Shown in pieces: positions 34,081-41,074 of a DNA stretch of 64,000 bases. Every line of letters begins with the position of its first letter. Within the stretch, counting starts at the first letter, position 1. This DNA comes from Hydrogenophilales bacterium. GTDB taxonomy: Bacteria > Pseudomonadota > Gammaproteobacteria > Burkholderiales > Thiobacillaceae. The notes under the pieces are model-generated. The model worked only from the letters and a program-made list of their open reading frames with translations, made no database searches and was not told where the DNA came from. The stretch spans positions 1 through 64,000 of the forward strand of contig JADJYY010000006.1 in assembly GCA_016719465.1 (NCBI GenBank). Reading direction: 5' to 3'. The position numbers were made by a program, and so were the translations under genes.

Positions 34081-34147
34081 GCAAGGTTCAAGGAGCAAGG
34101 CGCAAGGGAAGGCTGTGAATCCTTGTCCCTTGCTCCCTGCCCCTTGC
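34081..34147. repeat. Imperfect inverted repeat between ybaB and recR
   Basis: Arms 34081-34107 (GCAAGGTTCAAGGAGCAAGG...) and 34121-34147 (ending ...CTGCCCCTTGC) match at about 22 of 27 positions as reverse complements, with a 13-base loop. It would form a hairpin in the dnaX-ybaB-recR transcript just before recR. A REP-like unit or a transcript-stability hairpin are both possible. Confidence 0.6.
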
Positions 34148-34150
34148 ATC

Positions 34151-34477
34151 TCAGAATGGCAGCTTGAACCCCGGCGGCAGGGGCAGGCCGGCGGTGGCGG
34201 CGGACATCTTTTCCTGGGTGAGGCTTTCCACCTTGCGCACCGCGTCGTTGACGGCGGCGGCCACCAGGTCTTCCAGCATGTCCTTGTCGTCCGCCAGCAG
34301 GGACGGGTCGATGGTAATGCGCTTGACGTCGTGCTTGCCGCTCATGACCACCTTGACCAGGCCGGCGCCGGATTCGCCCTCCACTTCCATCTCCGCGATC
34401 TTGGCCTGGAGCTTCTGCATGTTGTCCTGCATCTGCTGGGCCTGTTTCATCAGATTGCCGATTCCACCTTTGAGCAT
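34151..34477 (-). CDS. ybaB: Nucleoid-associated protein YbaB/EbfC
   Basis: A 108-residue DNA-binding protein that bends DNA and shapes the nucleoid. It has the family N-terminus GGIGNLMKQAQQMQDNMQKL with its long basic-acidic helix. The central GLVKVVMSGKHDVKRITIDP and DKDMLEDLVAAAVNDAVRKV follow. The C-terminal SAATAGLPLPPGFKLPF is also typical. It lies 24 bases after dnaX and upstream of recR in the conserved order. Confidence 0.96.
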   Translation of the reverse strand: MLKGGIGNLMKQAQQMQDNMQKLQAKIAEMEVEGESGAGLVKVVMSGKHDVKRITIDPSLLADDKDMLEDLVAAAVNDAVRKVESLTQEKMSAATAGLPLPPGFKLPF

Positions 34478-34501
34478 GTCGTTTCCTTGCCGTCGTTCTG
34501 G

Positions 34502-36184
34502 TCAGTTGTCGGTGCCCGTCAGCCTGGCCTGGCCGGCCAGGGGACGGATGTTGTTGATCGTCGCGTCGCACTCGCGCACGAGGGTCTGGATGAAGGGGTC
34601 GCCGTGGATCGCGGCTTCGGCCTCGCCCTGGCGGCTGGCCTGTTCCCGCGCCCGGGCGGCGGCGGGAGAGGCGTCGGTGTCCGCCACCAGTTCGACGTCG
34701 AGCTGGATGACGCCGCCGAGTTTTTCCGCCAGGGCTTCGCGCAGTTTGTCGCCGAAGTTGGCAAGCAGGGATTTCTGGCCCTCCGGCAGGCGCAATCTCA
34801 GGCTTTGACCGGCATGGGAGGCCAGTTCGCACTGCATGGCGAGCTGCCGCGCCAGACCCGGCAGGCTTTCCGCCAGGGTGCGCCAATCGAATTCAGGCCC
34901 CTTCCCGTCCGCGAGGCTGGCGGGGGCGCCCTCACCGCGAGCGGGGAGGGCCGGGGTGGGGAGGGTGGGTTCGTTGGCGGCCCGGGCCACCGGGAGCGGG
35001 CGGGCGGTGGCGGGCGGCAGGGGCCGACCCGAGGCGGTCGTGGCCTGGCCCGCGCCCGGGCCGGCGCTCCGGGCGGGCGGCGGAGGTTCTCCGGGGGTGA
35101 AGGCCAGCATGCGCAGCAGGGTCATGGTGAAGCCGGCATACTCGTCCGGCGCCCATTCCAGGTCGCGGCGCCCCAGGGTGGCGATCTGGTAGTGCACTTG
35201 CACGGTTTCCGGGTCCAGTTGGCGGGCCAGGACGAACAGCCGGTCCCGCTCCGGGATATCCTCGCCCACCGCTTCCGGCACGCTCTGGGCCAGGGCGATC
35301 TGGTGCAGCAGGCCGGCCATGTCCTGCAGGGCGGCGTCGAAGGAAAAACCGCGGGCGGCCAGTTCCTCGGCTTCGCGCATCAGGCGGGGGCCGTCCGCCG
35401 CCGCCAGGGCTTCCAGCACCGGCAGCAGGTAGGCCTGGTCGATGACACCCAGCATGGCACGGGTTTCTTCTTCCTTCACCTGGCCGCTACCGTAGGCGAT
35501 GGCCTGGTCGGTGAGGGACAGGGCGTCGCGCATGCTGCCGGCGGCGGCCCGGGCCAGGAGGTTCAGGGCGCCGGATTCGAACGGCACGTTCTCCGCCTCC
35601 AGCACCTTCTTCAGGTGGCCCGCCACCTGGCCGGGCGGCATCTGCTTCAGATTGAACTGGAGGCAGCGGGACAGCACCGTCACCGGCACCTTCTGGGGGT
35701 CGGTGGTGGCCAGGATGAAGATGACGTGGCCGGGCGGTTCCTCCAGGGTCTTCAGCATGGCGTTGAAGGCATGCTTGGAGAGCTGGTGCACCTCGTCGAT
35801 GATGTAGACCTTGTAGCGGCCGGCGGTGGGCGCGTACTGGGCGTTCTCGATCACCTCCCGCATGTTGTCGATGCCGGTGTAGGAGGCCGCGTCGATCTCG
35901 ATGAGGTCGACGAAGCGGCCGCCGTCGATTTCCTGGCAGGCGGGGCAGGTGCCGCAGGGTTCCGGGGTGACGCCGCCGTGCTCGCTCCCCGTGCAGTTCA
36001 GGCATTTGGCCAGGATGCGGGCCAGGGTGGTCTTGCCCACGCCGCGGGTGCCGGTGAACAGGTAGGCGTGGTGCAGGCGCCCCTGGGCCAGGGCGTTGGT
36101 CAGGGCGCGCACCACATGTTCCTGGCCGACCAGCTGGCCGAAGCCGCGCGGGCGCCATTTGCGGGCGAGAACTTGGTGGCTCAT
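34502..36184 (-). CDS. dnaX: DNA polymerase III subunits gamma/tau
   Basis: The clamp-loader ATPase of the replicative polymerase. The AAA+ domain has Walker A GTRGVGKTTLARILAKCL. The four-Cys zinc module lies around CLNCTGSE and CGTCPACQEID. Walker B is IIDEVHQLSKHAFNAMLKTL, and the sensor 1 and SRC regions are ILATTDPQKVPVTVLSRCLQ. After the lid domain comes a Pro/Ala-rich linker (about residues 355-430), then a tau C-terminal domain with LPEGQKSLLANFGDKLREAL. The 560 residues are somewhat shorter than the E. coli tau form. No A-rich slippery heptamer was seen at the expected gamma/tau boundary. First gene of the replication-repair block. Confidence 0.96.
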   Translation of the reverse strand: MSHQVLARKWRPRGFGQLVGQEHVVRALTNALAQGRLHHAYLFTGTRGVGKTTLARILAKCLNCTGSEHGGVTPEPCGTCPACQEIDGGRFVDLIEIDAASYTGIDNMREVIENAQYAPTAGRYKVYIIDEVHQLSKHAFNAMLKTLEEPPGHVIFILATTDPQKVPVTVLSRCLQFNLKQMPPGQVAGHLKKVLEAENVPFESGALNLLARAAAGSMRDALSLTDQAIAYGSGQVKEEETRAMLGVIDQAYLLPVLEALAAADGPRLMREAEELAARGFSFDAALQDMAGLLHQIALAQSVPEAVGEDIPERDRLFVLARQLDPETVQVHYQIATLGRRDLEWAPDEYAGFTMTLLRMLAFTPGEPPPPARSAGPGAGQATTASGRPLPPATARPLPVARAANEPTLPTPALPARGEGAPASLADGKGPEFDWRTLAESLPGLARQLAMQCELASHAGQSLRLRLPEGQKSLLANFGDKLREALAEKLGGVIQLDVELVADTDASPAAARAREQASRQGEAEAAIHGDPFIQTLVRECDATINNIRPLAGQARLTGTDN

Positions 36185-36208
36185 GGGTCTGTGTCCCGCC
36201 CGGGGGGA

Positions 36209-36739
36209 TCAGTAGTTGTAGCCGAGGCGGATCTGATGGAAGTTGATGCCGTCGTTGGGGTCGGAGATGCCGGCGTTGGACAGGTGCTGGAGACGGTAGC
36301 CGAGCTCGTAGCGGTCTTTCGCGCCGAGCAGCCAGCCGAAGCCGATATGGTCGCCGAAGCTGAAGTTGCCGCCGAAATCCCGGTCGTCGTTGATGCGGGT
36401 TTCGGAAAGGTAGTGGGCGCCGATGGCGGCCTCGAGGAAAAAGCGGCTGCCCACCGGGCTGAGCCGGAACACCGGGGTGATGCCGATGTCCCACAAATTC
36501 TTGGCGCCCGTGCCGTCGCCATCCCAGTAGCCCAGGCTGGCTTCCCAGAAGCCGGTGGCGTGCCAGCTCTGGCCGACGCTCCAGCGCTTGTCCCAGTTCC
36601 AGCGCAACGTGACGCGGGCCATGTTGGTGGAATCATCGCCGGTACCCAGTTCGATACTGGAGCCGTTCACCGCGTTGGCGGGTTGGCCCATGGCCAATCC
36701 CACGCCGAGCAAAAGTATGGAAAGGGCGCCTTTGGTCAT
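36209..36739 (-). CDS. pagL: PagL-like lipid A 3-O-deacylase (outer membrane)
   Basis: PagL is an eight-stranded outer-membrane beta-barrel that removes the 3-O acyl chain of lipid A. The 176-residue protein has a signal peptide (LSILLLGVGLAMGQPANA) and alternating-residue beta strands (MARVTLRWNWDKRW, FWEASLGYWDGDGTG, FLEAAIGAHYLSETRI). The family end is YRLQHLSNAGISDPNDGINF, with the catalytic His-x-Ser. The Glu of the known triad is not obvious at the usual place, where N appears, so activity is not certain. ATG 36739 is chosen because it begins the signal peptide. It lies 25 bases upstream of dnaX and 43 bases after the SRP RNA. Confidence 0.82.
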   Translation of the reverse strand: MTKGALSILLLGVGLAMGQPANAVNGSSIELGTGDDSTNMARVTLRWNWDKRWSVGQSWHATGFWEASLGYWDGDGTGAKNLWDIGITPVFRLSPVGSRFFLEAAIGAHYLSETRINDDRDFGGNFSFGDHIGFGWLLGAKDRYELGYRLQHLSNAGISDPNDGINFHQIRLGYNY

Positions 36740-36781
36740 GCGTCGACTCCTGCGATCACTGGGAAGTACTTGAAAGAATGG

Positions 36782-36880
36782 GGTGGCGAGCCCAACCCCC
36801 GGCACTGGCATCGATCGCTGTGGCTGCTTCCTTCCGGACCTGACCAGGTTGGCGACTTAGCCATGCGGGGAGACCCGCCA
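36782..36880 (-). ncRNA. ffs: 4.5S signal recognition particle RNA
   Basis: The minus strand contains the universally conserved SRP core, GGTCAGGTCCGGAAGGAAGC followed by AGCC. This is the Ffh-binding domain with its GGAA tetraloop and symmetric/asymmetric loops. The ends pair as GGCGGGTC with GGCTCGCC, giving a single hairpin of about 97-99 nucleotides like E. coli 4.5S RNA. The 5' and 3' ends are estimated from that pairing. It lies between aroG and pagL. Confidence 0.93.
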
Positions 36881-36946
36881 CGCGGCATTCTAACCCAGGG
36901 CGGCCGGTTCCGGATGCGTCGCGACGAAGGCGCCGTCGCGGGCCGC

Positions 36947-38023
36947 TTACTCGTCTTCCGTCGGCGTCGCCACGCGCCGGGCCTGGACCGCCTCGGCCAA
37001 CTGGCGCAGCAGGGGCTCGGTGGCATCCCAGCCGATGCAGGCGTCGGTGATGGAAACGCCGTAGTCCAGGGGCTTGCCGGGCAGCAGATCCTGGCGGCCG
37101 GGGTTGAGGTGGCTTTCGATCATCACGCCCATGATGCGCCGGTCGCCCGAGGCGATCTGGCCCGCCACGTCGTTGCCCACCTCGACCTGGCGCTGGTACT
37201 GCTTGCTGGAATTGGCGTGGGACAAATCGATCATGACCTGCTGGCGCAGGCCGGCGGCGGCCAGTTCGCCGCAGGCGGCGTTGACGCTGGTGGCGTCGTA
37301 GTTGGGCTGCTTGCCGCCGCGCAGGATGACGTGGCAGTCCTCGTTGCCGGCGGTCTTGAATACCGCCACGTGGCCGGACTTGGTGATGGAGACGAAGTGG
37401 TGGCGGGCGGCGGCGGCCTTGATGGCGTCCACGGCGATGCGCAGGTTGCCGTCGGTGCCGTTCTTGAAGCCCACCGGGCAGGACAGGCCGGACGCCAGCT
37501 GGCGATGGGACTGGGATTCCGTGGTGCGGGCGCCGATGGCGCCCCAGGCCACCAGGTCGGCGATGTACTGGGGCGAGATCAGGTCGAGGAACTCGGTGCC
37601 GCAGGGCAGGCCCATCTCGTTGATTTCCAGCAGCAGCTTGCGCGCCAGGCGCAGGCCCTCGTTGATGTCGAAGCTTTCGTTCATGTGGGGGTCGTTGATC
37701 AGACCCTTCCAGCCCACCGTGGTGCGCGGTTTCTCGAAATAGACCCGCATGACGACCACCAGGTCCCGCTCCAGCGCCGGCATGAGCGCCTTGAGCTTGC
37801 GGGCGTATTCCAGCGCGGCCTTGGGGTCGTGGATGGAGCAGGGGCCCACCACCACCACCAGCCGGTCGTCGGCGCCGCGCAGCACGTCATGGATATGGTT
37901 GCGGGCCTGGAAGGTCGTTTGCAGGGCCGTGTCGCTGGCCTTGATCTCGCGCATGAGTTGCATGGGCGCCAGGAGTTCGTCGCCCTGCTCGATGCGAGTG
38001 TCGTCGGTGCGGATGTGGGTCAT
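36947..38023 (-). CDS. aroG: 3-deoxy-7-phosphoheptulonate (DAHP) synthase, class I
   Basis: First enzyme of the shikimate pathway, condensing phosphoenolpyruvate and erythrose 4-phosphate. The 358-residue protein has the class I-alpha signature regions VVVVGPCSIHDPKAALEYAR, EKPRTTVGWKGLINDP, ESQSHRQLASGLSCPVGFKN, VILRGGKQPNYD and MIDLSHANSSKQYQRQVEV. It therefore keeps the metal and substrate residues. It is closest to the AroF/G/H family of E. coli. AAGGAAATGA precedes the ATG. A Phe-rich leader peptide and terminator directly upstream indicate transcription attenuation by phenylalanine, so the gene is called aroG rather than aroF or aroH. Confidence 0.95.
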   Translation of the reverse strand: MTHIRTDDTRIEQGDELLAPMQLMREIKASDTALQTTFQARNHIHDVLRGADDRLVVVVGPCSIHDPKAALEYARKLKALMPALERDLVVVMRVYFEKPRTTVGWKGLINDPHMNESFDINEGLRLARKLLLEINEMGLPCGTEFLDLISPQYIADLVAWGAIGARTTESQSHRQLASGLSCPVGFKNGTDGNLRIAVDAIKAAAARHHFVSITKSGHVAVFKTAGNEDCHVILRGGKQPNYDATSVNAACGELAAAGLRQQVMIDLSHANSSKQYQRQVEVGNDVAGQIASGDRRIMGVMIESHLNPGRQDLLPGKPLDYGVSITDACIGWDATEPLLRQLAEAVQARRVATPTEDE

Positions 38024-38055
38024 TTCATTTCCTTGTCGATGCCGGCCCTGAAACG

Positions 38056-38081
38056 AAAAAACCGCCAGGGACCTGGCGGTT
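38056..38081 (-). terminator. Attenuator terminator hairpin upstream of aroG
   Basis: On the minus strand AACCGCCAG, a four-base loop and CTGGCGGTT form a nine-pair stem, with the run of T continuing past the stem (six T in all). This is a strong intrinsic terminator. It lies 32 bases before the aroG start codon and after the leader ORF, the expected place for the 3:4 hairpin of an attenuator. It could also serve as the end of the TrpB2 transcript. Confidence 0.85.
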
Positions 38082-38111
38082 TCTCGGGTGGCTCAATGGG
38101 TCTTGCGTGAC

Positions 38112-38180
38112 TCAGCGCCTCCCGGCCGCCTGGGCCAGGAAGCAATAAAATCGAAAAAAGCGCTGAGGAATCAGGGTCAT
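38112..38180 (-). CDS. Phe-rich leader peptide of aroG
   Basis: A 22-codon ORF starts with ATG at 38180 and ends with TGA at 38112-38114. Its codons 7-14 read RFFRFYCF: four Phe and one Tyr in eight residues, the pattern of ribosome-stalling control codons as in pheA leaders. The bases CTCAGCGC just before the Phe codons (38160-38167) are perfectly complementary to GCGCTGAG covering the stop codon (38111-38118). That gives the 1:2 pairing of a classical attenuator. No good Shine-Dalgarno site is seen; a possible promoter (TTGCGG at 38213-38218, TAGCAT at 38189-38194, 18-base gap) would place the transcript start almost at the ATG. Too short for standard gene calling. Confidence 0.75.
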   Translation of the reverse strand: MTLIPQRFFRFYCFLAQAAGRR

Positions 38181-38236
38181 GGGCACGGATGCTAACAGAC
38201 CATGGTGCACCGCCGCAAGCCGGGTTTCACGCGCGC

Positions 38237-39601
38237 TCAACCCACCTTGGGCAGGCGATGCAAGGCCGCCTCGATCTCGTGCTCCGGATAGGCGTAGTCC
38301 TCCAGTTGGCCGGAGAAGTAGCGGTCGTAGGACGACATGTCGAAGTGGCCGTGGCCGGACAGGTTGAAGAACAGCACCTTGGGCTCGCCGGTCTCCTTGC
38401 AGCGCAGGGCTTCGTCGATGCAGGCGCGGATGGCGTGGCAGGATTCCGGCGCCGGGATGATGCCTTCCGAGCGGGCGAAGGTGACGCCGGCCTCGAAGGT
38501 GGCCACCTGGGGCACGGCCACCGCCTCGATCAGATTCTCGTGGTAGAGCTGGGACACCAGGGGCGAATCGCCGTGGTAGCGCAGGCCGCCGGCATGGATG
38601 CCGGGGGGCATGAAATCATGGCCCAGGGTGTACATGAGCATCAGCGGCGTCAGGCCGACGGCATCGCCGAAGTCATAGGCGTAGTGGCCCTTGGTGAGGG
38701 TGGGGCAGGAGGTGGGCTCGGCGGCCACCAGCCGTGTGTTCTGGGCCTTCGCGACACCCGCGGCCTTGTCCGCCAGGAACGGGAAGGCGGTGCCGGCGAA
38801 GTTGGAGCCGCCGCCGCAGCAGGCGAACACCATGTCCGGATACTCGCCCACCTTCTCGAACTGCTTCTTGGCTTCCAGGCCGATGATGGTCTGGTGGTGG
38901 CACACGTGGTTCAGCACCGAGCCCAGGGCGTAGTTGGTGTCGGGCCGGCTGGCGGCCTCCTCCACCGCTTCCGAGATGGCGATGCCCAGGCTGCCGTTGG
39001 ATTCCGGGTCCAGTTCCAGGATCTTGCGGCCGGACACGGTGTTGGGCGTGGGGCTGGCGAACACCTCGGCGCCCCAGGTCTGCATCATGGAGCGGCGATA
39101 GGGCTTCTGCTCGTAGGACACCTTCACCATGTAGACCCGCACGTCGATGCCGAACATCTGCCCGGCCAGGGCCAGGGAGCAGCCCCACTGGCCGGCGCCG
39201 GTCTCGGTGGCCAGGCGCTTGATGCCGGCCTGGGCGTTGTAATAGGCCTGGGCGATGGAGGTGTTGACCTTGTGGGAGCCGGCCGGCGAGACGCCTTCGT
39301 ACTTGTAGTAGATCTTGGCCGGCGTGCCCAGGGCCGCTTCCAGCTTGTGGGCGCGGAACAGGGGGCTGGGCCGGTACATGCGGTAGGCCTCGCGCACCGG
39401 CTCGGGAATGGGAATCCAGCGCTCGGCGGAGACTTCCTGCTCGATCAGGGCCATGGGGAAGATGGCCGTCAGGGCTTCCGGACCGATGGGCTTGCCATCC
39501 GGGCCCAGGGGGGGAGCCGGCTTGTTGGGCATGTCCGCCACCACGTTGTACCAGTGGGTGGGAATGTCGGACTCGTCGAGCAGGATCTTGGTTTGCGGCA
39601 T
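38237..39601 (-). CDS. TrpB2-type tryptophan synthase beta-like enzyme
   Basis: The 454-residue PLP enzyme has the lysine motif YKYEGVSPAGSHKVNTSIAQ, ETGAGQWGCSLALAGQMFGI, the phosphate-binding loop CCGGGSNFAG and the C-terminal LFFNLSGHGHFDMSSYDRYF. Length and the insertions (EPTSCPTLTKGHYAYDFGDA) mark the TrpB2 group rather than the about 400-residue TrpB1 that pairs with TrpA. No trpA is nearby. TrpB2 enzymes make tryptophan from indole and serine, salvaging free indole. It ends just upstream of the aroG attenuator, so both genes belong to aromatic amino acid metabolism. Confidence 0.92.
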   Translation of the reverse strand: MPQTKILLDESDIPTHWYNVVADMPNKPAPPLGPDGKPIGPEALTAIFPMALIEQEVSAERWIPIPEPVREAYRMYRPSPLFRAHKLEAALGTPAKIYYKYEGVSPAGSHKVNTSIAQAYYNAQAGIKRLATETGAGQWGCSLALAGQMFGIDVRVYMVKVSYEQKPYRRSMMQTWGAEVFASPTPNTVSGRKILELDPESNGSLGIAISEAVEEAASRPDTNYALGSVLNHVCHHQTIIGLEAKKQFEKVGEYPDMVFACCGGGSNFAGTAFPFLADKAAGVAKAQNTRLVAAEPTSCPTLTKGHYAYDFGDAVGLTPLMLMYTLGHDFMPPGIHAGGLRYHGDSPLVSQLYHENLIEAVAVPQVATFEAGVTFARSEGIIPAPESCHAIRACIDEALRCKETGEPKVLFFNLSGHGHFDMSSYDRYFSGQLEDYAYPEHEIEAALHRLPKVG

Positions 39602-39706
39602 GAAGGTCTCCAGGTTGTCTCCGTTGGTACGCCGGTGCCTCCCCCGGCCGCCGGCGAATCCGGCGAACTATACTCGCGCGCTCATCGAACCGAAAAGCGC
39701 ACAGCC

Positions 39707-40258
39707 ATGGAACATCCCGACCTCACCGAACACACCCTGGACTCCCGCGACGAATACCGGGGCCGCCTGCTGCACGTGAAAAAGGACCGGGTGCGTTTGC
39801 CGGACGGCAACGAATCCAGCCGCGAATACATCGTCCATCCCGGCGCCGCGGTGATCCTGCCCATCTTCGAAAACGGCGACATCCTGCTGGAACGCCAGCA
39901 TCGTTATCCGTTGCGGCGCGACTTCATCGAACTGCCCGCCGGCAAGTTCGACCCCCACGAAACCGAACTGGCCTGCGCCCAGCGGGAATTGCAGGAGGAA
40001 ACCGGCTACGTCGCCCTGAAATGGCGCGAACTGCCCACCTTCTACCCCTGCATCGGCTATGCCAACGAACGCCTGGTCTACTTCCTGGCCGAGGAACTGA
40101 GCTTCAGCGGCGAGAACATGGACGAGGACGAATTCCTGGAAATCCTGCGGGTGCCCTTTGCCGAGGCCATGGTGATGGTGGGGGACGGGCGCATCGACGA
40201 GGCGAAGACGGTGATGGGCTTGCTTTGGTTTGAGCGGTTTGGCGCAAAAGGCCGGTGA
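39707..40258 (+). CDS. nudF: NUDIX hydrolase, ADP-ribose pyrophosphatase type
   Basis: The 183-residue protein carries the NUDIX box as GKFDPHETELACAQRELQEETGY, compatible with G-x5-E-x7-R-E-x-x-E-E with one variation near its start. Around it are the ADP-ribose pyrophosphatase features REYIVHPGAAVILPIFENGD, LLERQHRYPLRRDFIELPAG and TFYPCIGYANERLVYFLAEE. The enzyme would split ADP-ribose into AMP and ribose 5-phosphate, a housekeeping function. ATG 39707 gives MEHPDLTEHTLDSRDEYRGR, as in homologues. Divergent from the TrpB2 gene with a 105-base gap; the MazG-like gene follows closely. Confidence 0.88.
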   Translation: MEHPDLTEHTLDSRDEYRGRLLHVKKDRVRLPDGNESSREYIVHPGAAVILPIFENGDILLERQHRYPLRRDFIELPAGKFDPHETELACAQRELQEETGYVALKWRELPTFYPCIGYANERLVYFLAEELSFSGENMDEDEFLEILRVPFAEAMVMVGDGRIDEAKTVMGLLWFERFGAKGR

Positions 40259-40293
40259 TAAACTCGATTCGTCCCGAATTTGTCCAGTTCGCC

Positions 40294-40635
40294 ATGCCCA
40301 TTACCTCACTGGAACAACTTGCCGCCGCCGTGAAGGAATTCGGCCGGGAGCGGGACTGGCACCAGTACCACGACCCCAAGAACCTGACCGCCGCGCTGAT
40401 CGTCGAAGCGGCGGAATTGCTGGAGCCTTTCCAGTGGCTGACCCCGGAGGAAAGCCTGAACCTGCCGGCACCCAAGCGGGAGGCGGTACGCCAGGAAATG
40501 GCCGACGTGCTGATCTATCTGGTGAGCCTGGCCAACTGCCTGGACATCGATTTGTTGAGGGCCGCCGAGGACAAGCTGGCCATCAACGCGGCCAAGTACC
40601 CGGTGGAAAAGGCCAGGGGCTCCTGCGCTAAATAG
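40294..40635 (+). CDS. MazG-like nucleotide pyrophosphohydrolase
   Basis: A single-domain all-alpha NTP pyrophosphatase of 113 residues. The metal-binding E-x-x-E pair is in ALIVEAAELLEPFQWLTPEE and the second E-x-x-D in RQEMADVLIYLVSLANCLDI. This matches the short MazG-like/iMazG group that hydrolyses (d)NTPs such as dCTP. The start is uncertain: ATG 40294 fits homologues, whereas GTG 40255 would overlap the NUDIX stop. Neighbouring NUDIX and MazG-like genes together suggest nucleotide-pool cleaning. Confidence 0.88.
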   Translation: MPITSLEQLAAAVKEFGRERDWHQYHDPKNLTAALIVEAAELLEPFQWLTPEESLNLPAPKREAVRQEMADVLIYLVSLANCLDIDLLRAAEDKLAINAAKYPVEKARGSCAK

Positions 40636-40656
40636 CCCATGAACTCTGAATCGACC

Positions 40657-40968
40657 ATGAGCCACTTCAAACACCACCTGTTTTTCTGCCTCAACGTGCG
40701 CGACGACGGCGAGCCCTGCTGCACCGACCACAACGCCGAGGCCATGTTCGAGCGCGCCAAGAAGAAGGCCAAGAAGCTGGGCCTGCACGGCAAAGGCGGC
40801 GACTGCCGGGTAAACCGGGCCGGCTGCTTCGACCGCTGCGCCGAAGGGCCGGTGTGCGTGGTCTATCCCGACGCGGTCTGGTACACCTACGTGGACGAGG
40901 CGGACATCGACGAGATCGTCGAGTCCCACCTGCGCGACGGCAAGGTGGTGGAACGGTTGAAGATTTGA
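40657..40968 (+). CDS. Thioredoxin-like 2Fe-2S ferredoxin
   Basis: The 103-residue protein has a thioredoxin-like 2Fe-2S fold. HHLFFCLNVRDDGEPCC supplies the first Cys ligands, and GKGGDCRVNRAGCFDRCAEG with PVCVVYPDAVWYTYV the later ones, as in the (2Fe-2S) ferredoxins related to the NuoE fold. The role is electron transfer with unknown partners. ATG 40657 is preferred; ATG 40639 would add six residues. It follows the MazG-like gene closely, and a C/G-rich repeat separates it from the hydrolase gene. Confidence 0.85.
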   Translation: MSHFKHHLFFCLNVRDDGEPCCTDHNAEAMFERAKKKAKKLGLHGKGGDCRVNRAGCFDRCAEGPVCVVYPDAVWYTYVDEADIDEIVESHLRDGKVVERLKI

Positions 40969-40983
40969 ACATCACCGCGACGC

Positions 40984-41060
40984 CCCTCCCCAGCCCTCCC
41001 CTCGAGCGGGGAGGGGGTGATCACCTCCCCCGCGGGCGGGGGAGGCTGGGAGGGGGAGGG
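40984..41060. repeat. C/G-rich palindromic intergenic repeat
   Basis: Two nested palindromes, CCCTCCCCTCGAGCGGGGAG and CCTCCCCCGCGGGCGGGGGA, are flanked by CAGCCCTCCC and GCTGGGAGGG arms. The whole unit can fold into a branched hairpin. It matches the element at 59199-59275 in layout and in most arm bases. It fills the gap between the ferredoxin and hydrolase genes, and a terminator-like or REP function is possible. Confidence 0.7.
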
Positions 41061-41074
41061 GATCCGCCCTGGCC

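Larger units (their letters stand above)
38056..38218 (-). promoter_or_regulatory. Phenylalanine transcription-attenuation region of aroG
   Basis: The parts lie in order: possible promoter, leader ORF with Phe codons, stem 1:2 (38160-38167 with 38111-38118), then the terminator 3:4 (38060-38068 with 38073-38081). A competing 2:3 pairing is available between CCAGGCGG in the leader and ACCGCCAGG of the terminator's 5' arm, with one mismatch. When Phe-tRNA is scarce a stalled ribosome would free region 2, block the terminator and allow aroG transcription. The mechanism is inferred from the layout. Confidence 0.7.

Noticed and set aside
34502..36184. Programmed -1 frameshift in dnaX producing gamma
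   Set aside because: No A-rich slippery heptamer with a following stem was seen near the gamma/tau boundary; the A run near 34720 is too far downstream.
36895..36946. Terminator of the SRP RNA or aroG
   Set aside because: The short gap shows no hairpin with a T run.
33272..38110. Plus-strand open frame of 1612 codons
   Set aside because: Antisense to recR, ybaB, dnaX, pagL, ffs and aroG; repetitive shadow composition without domains.
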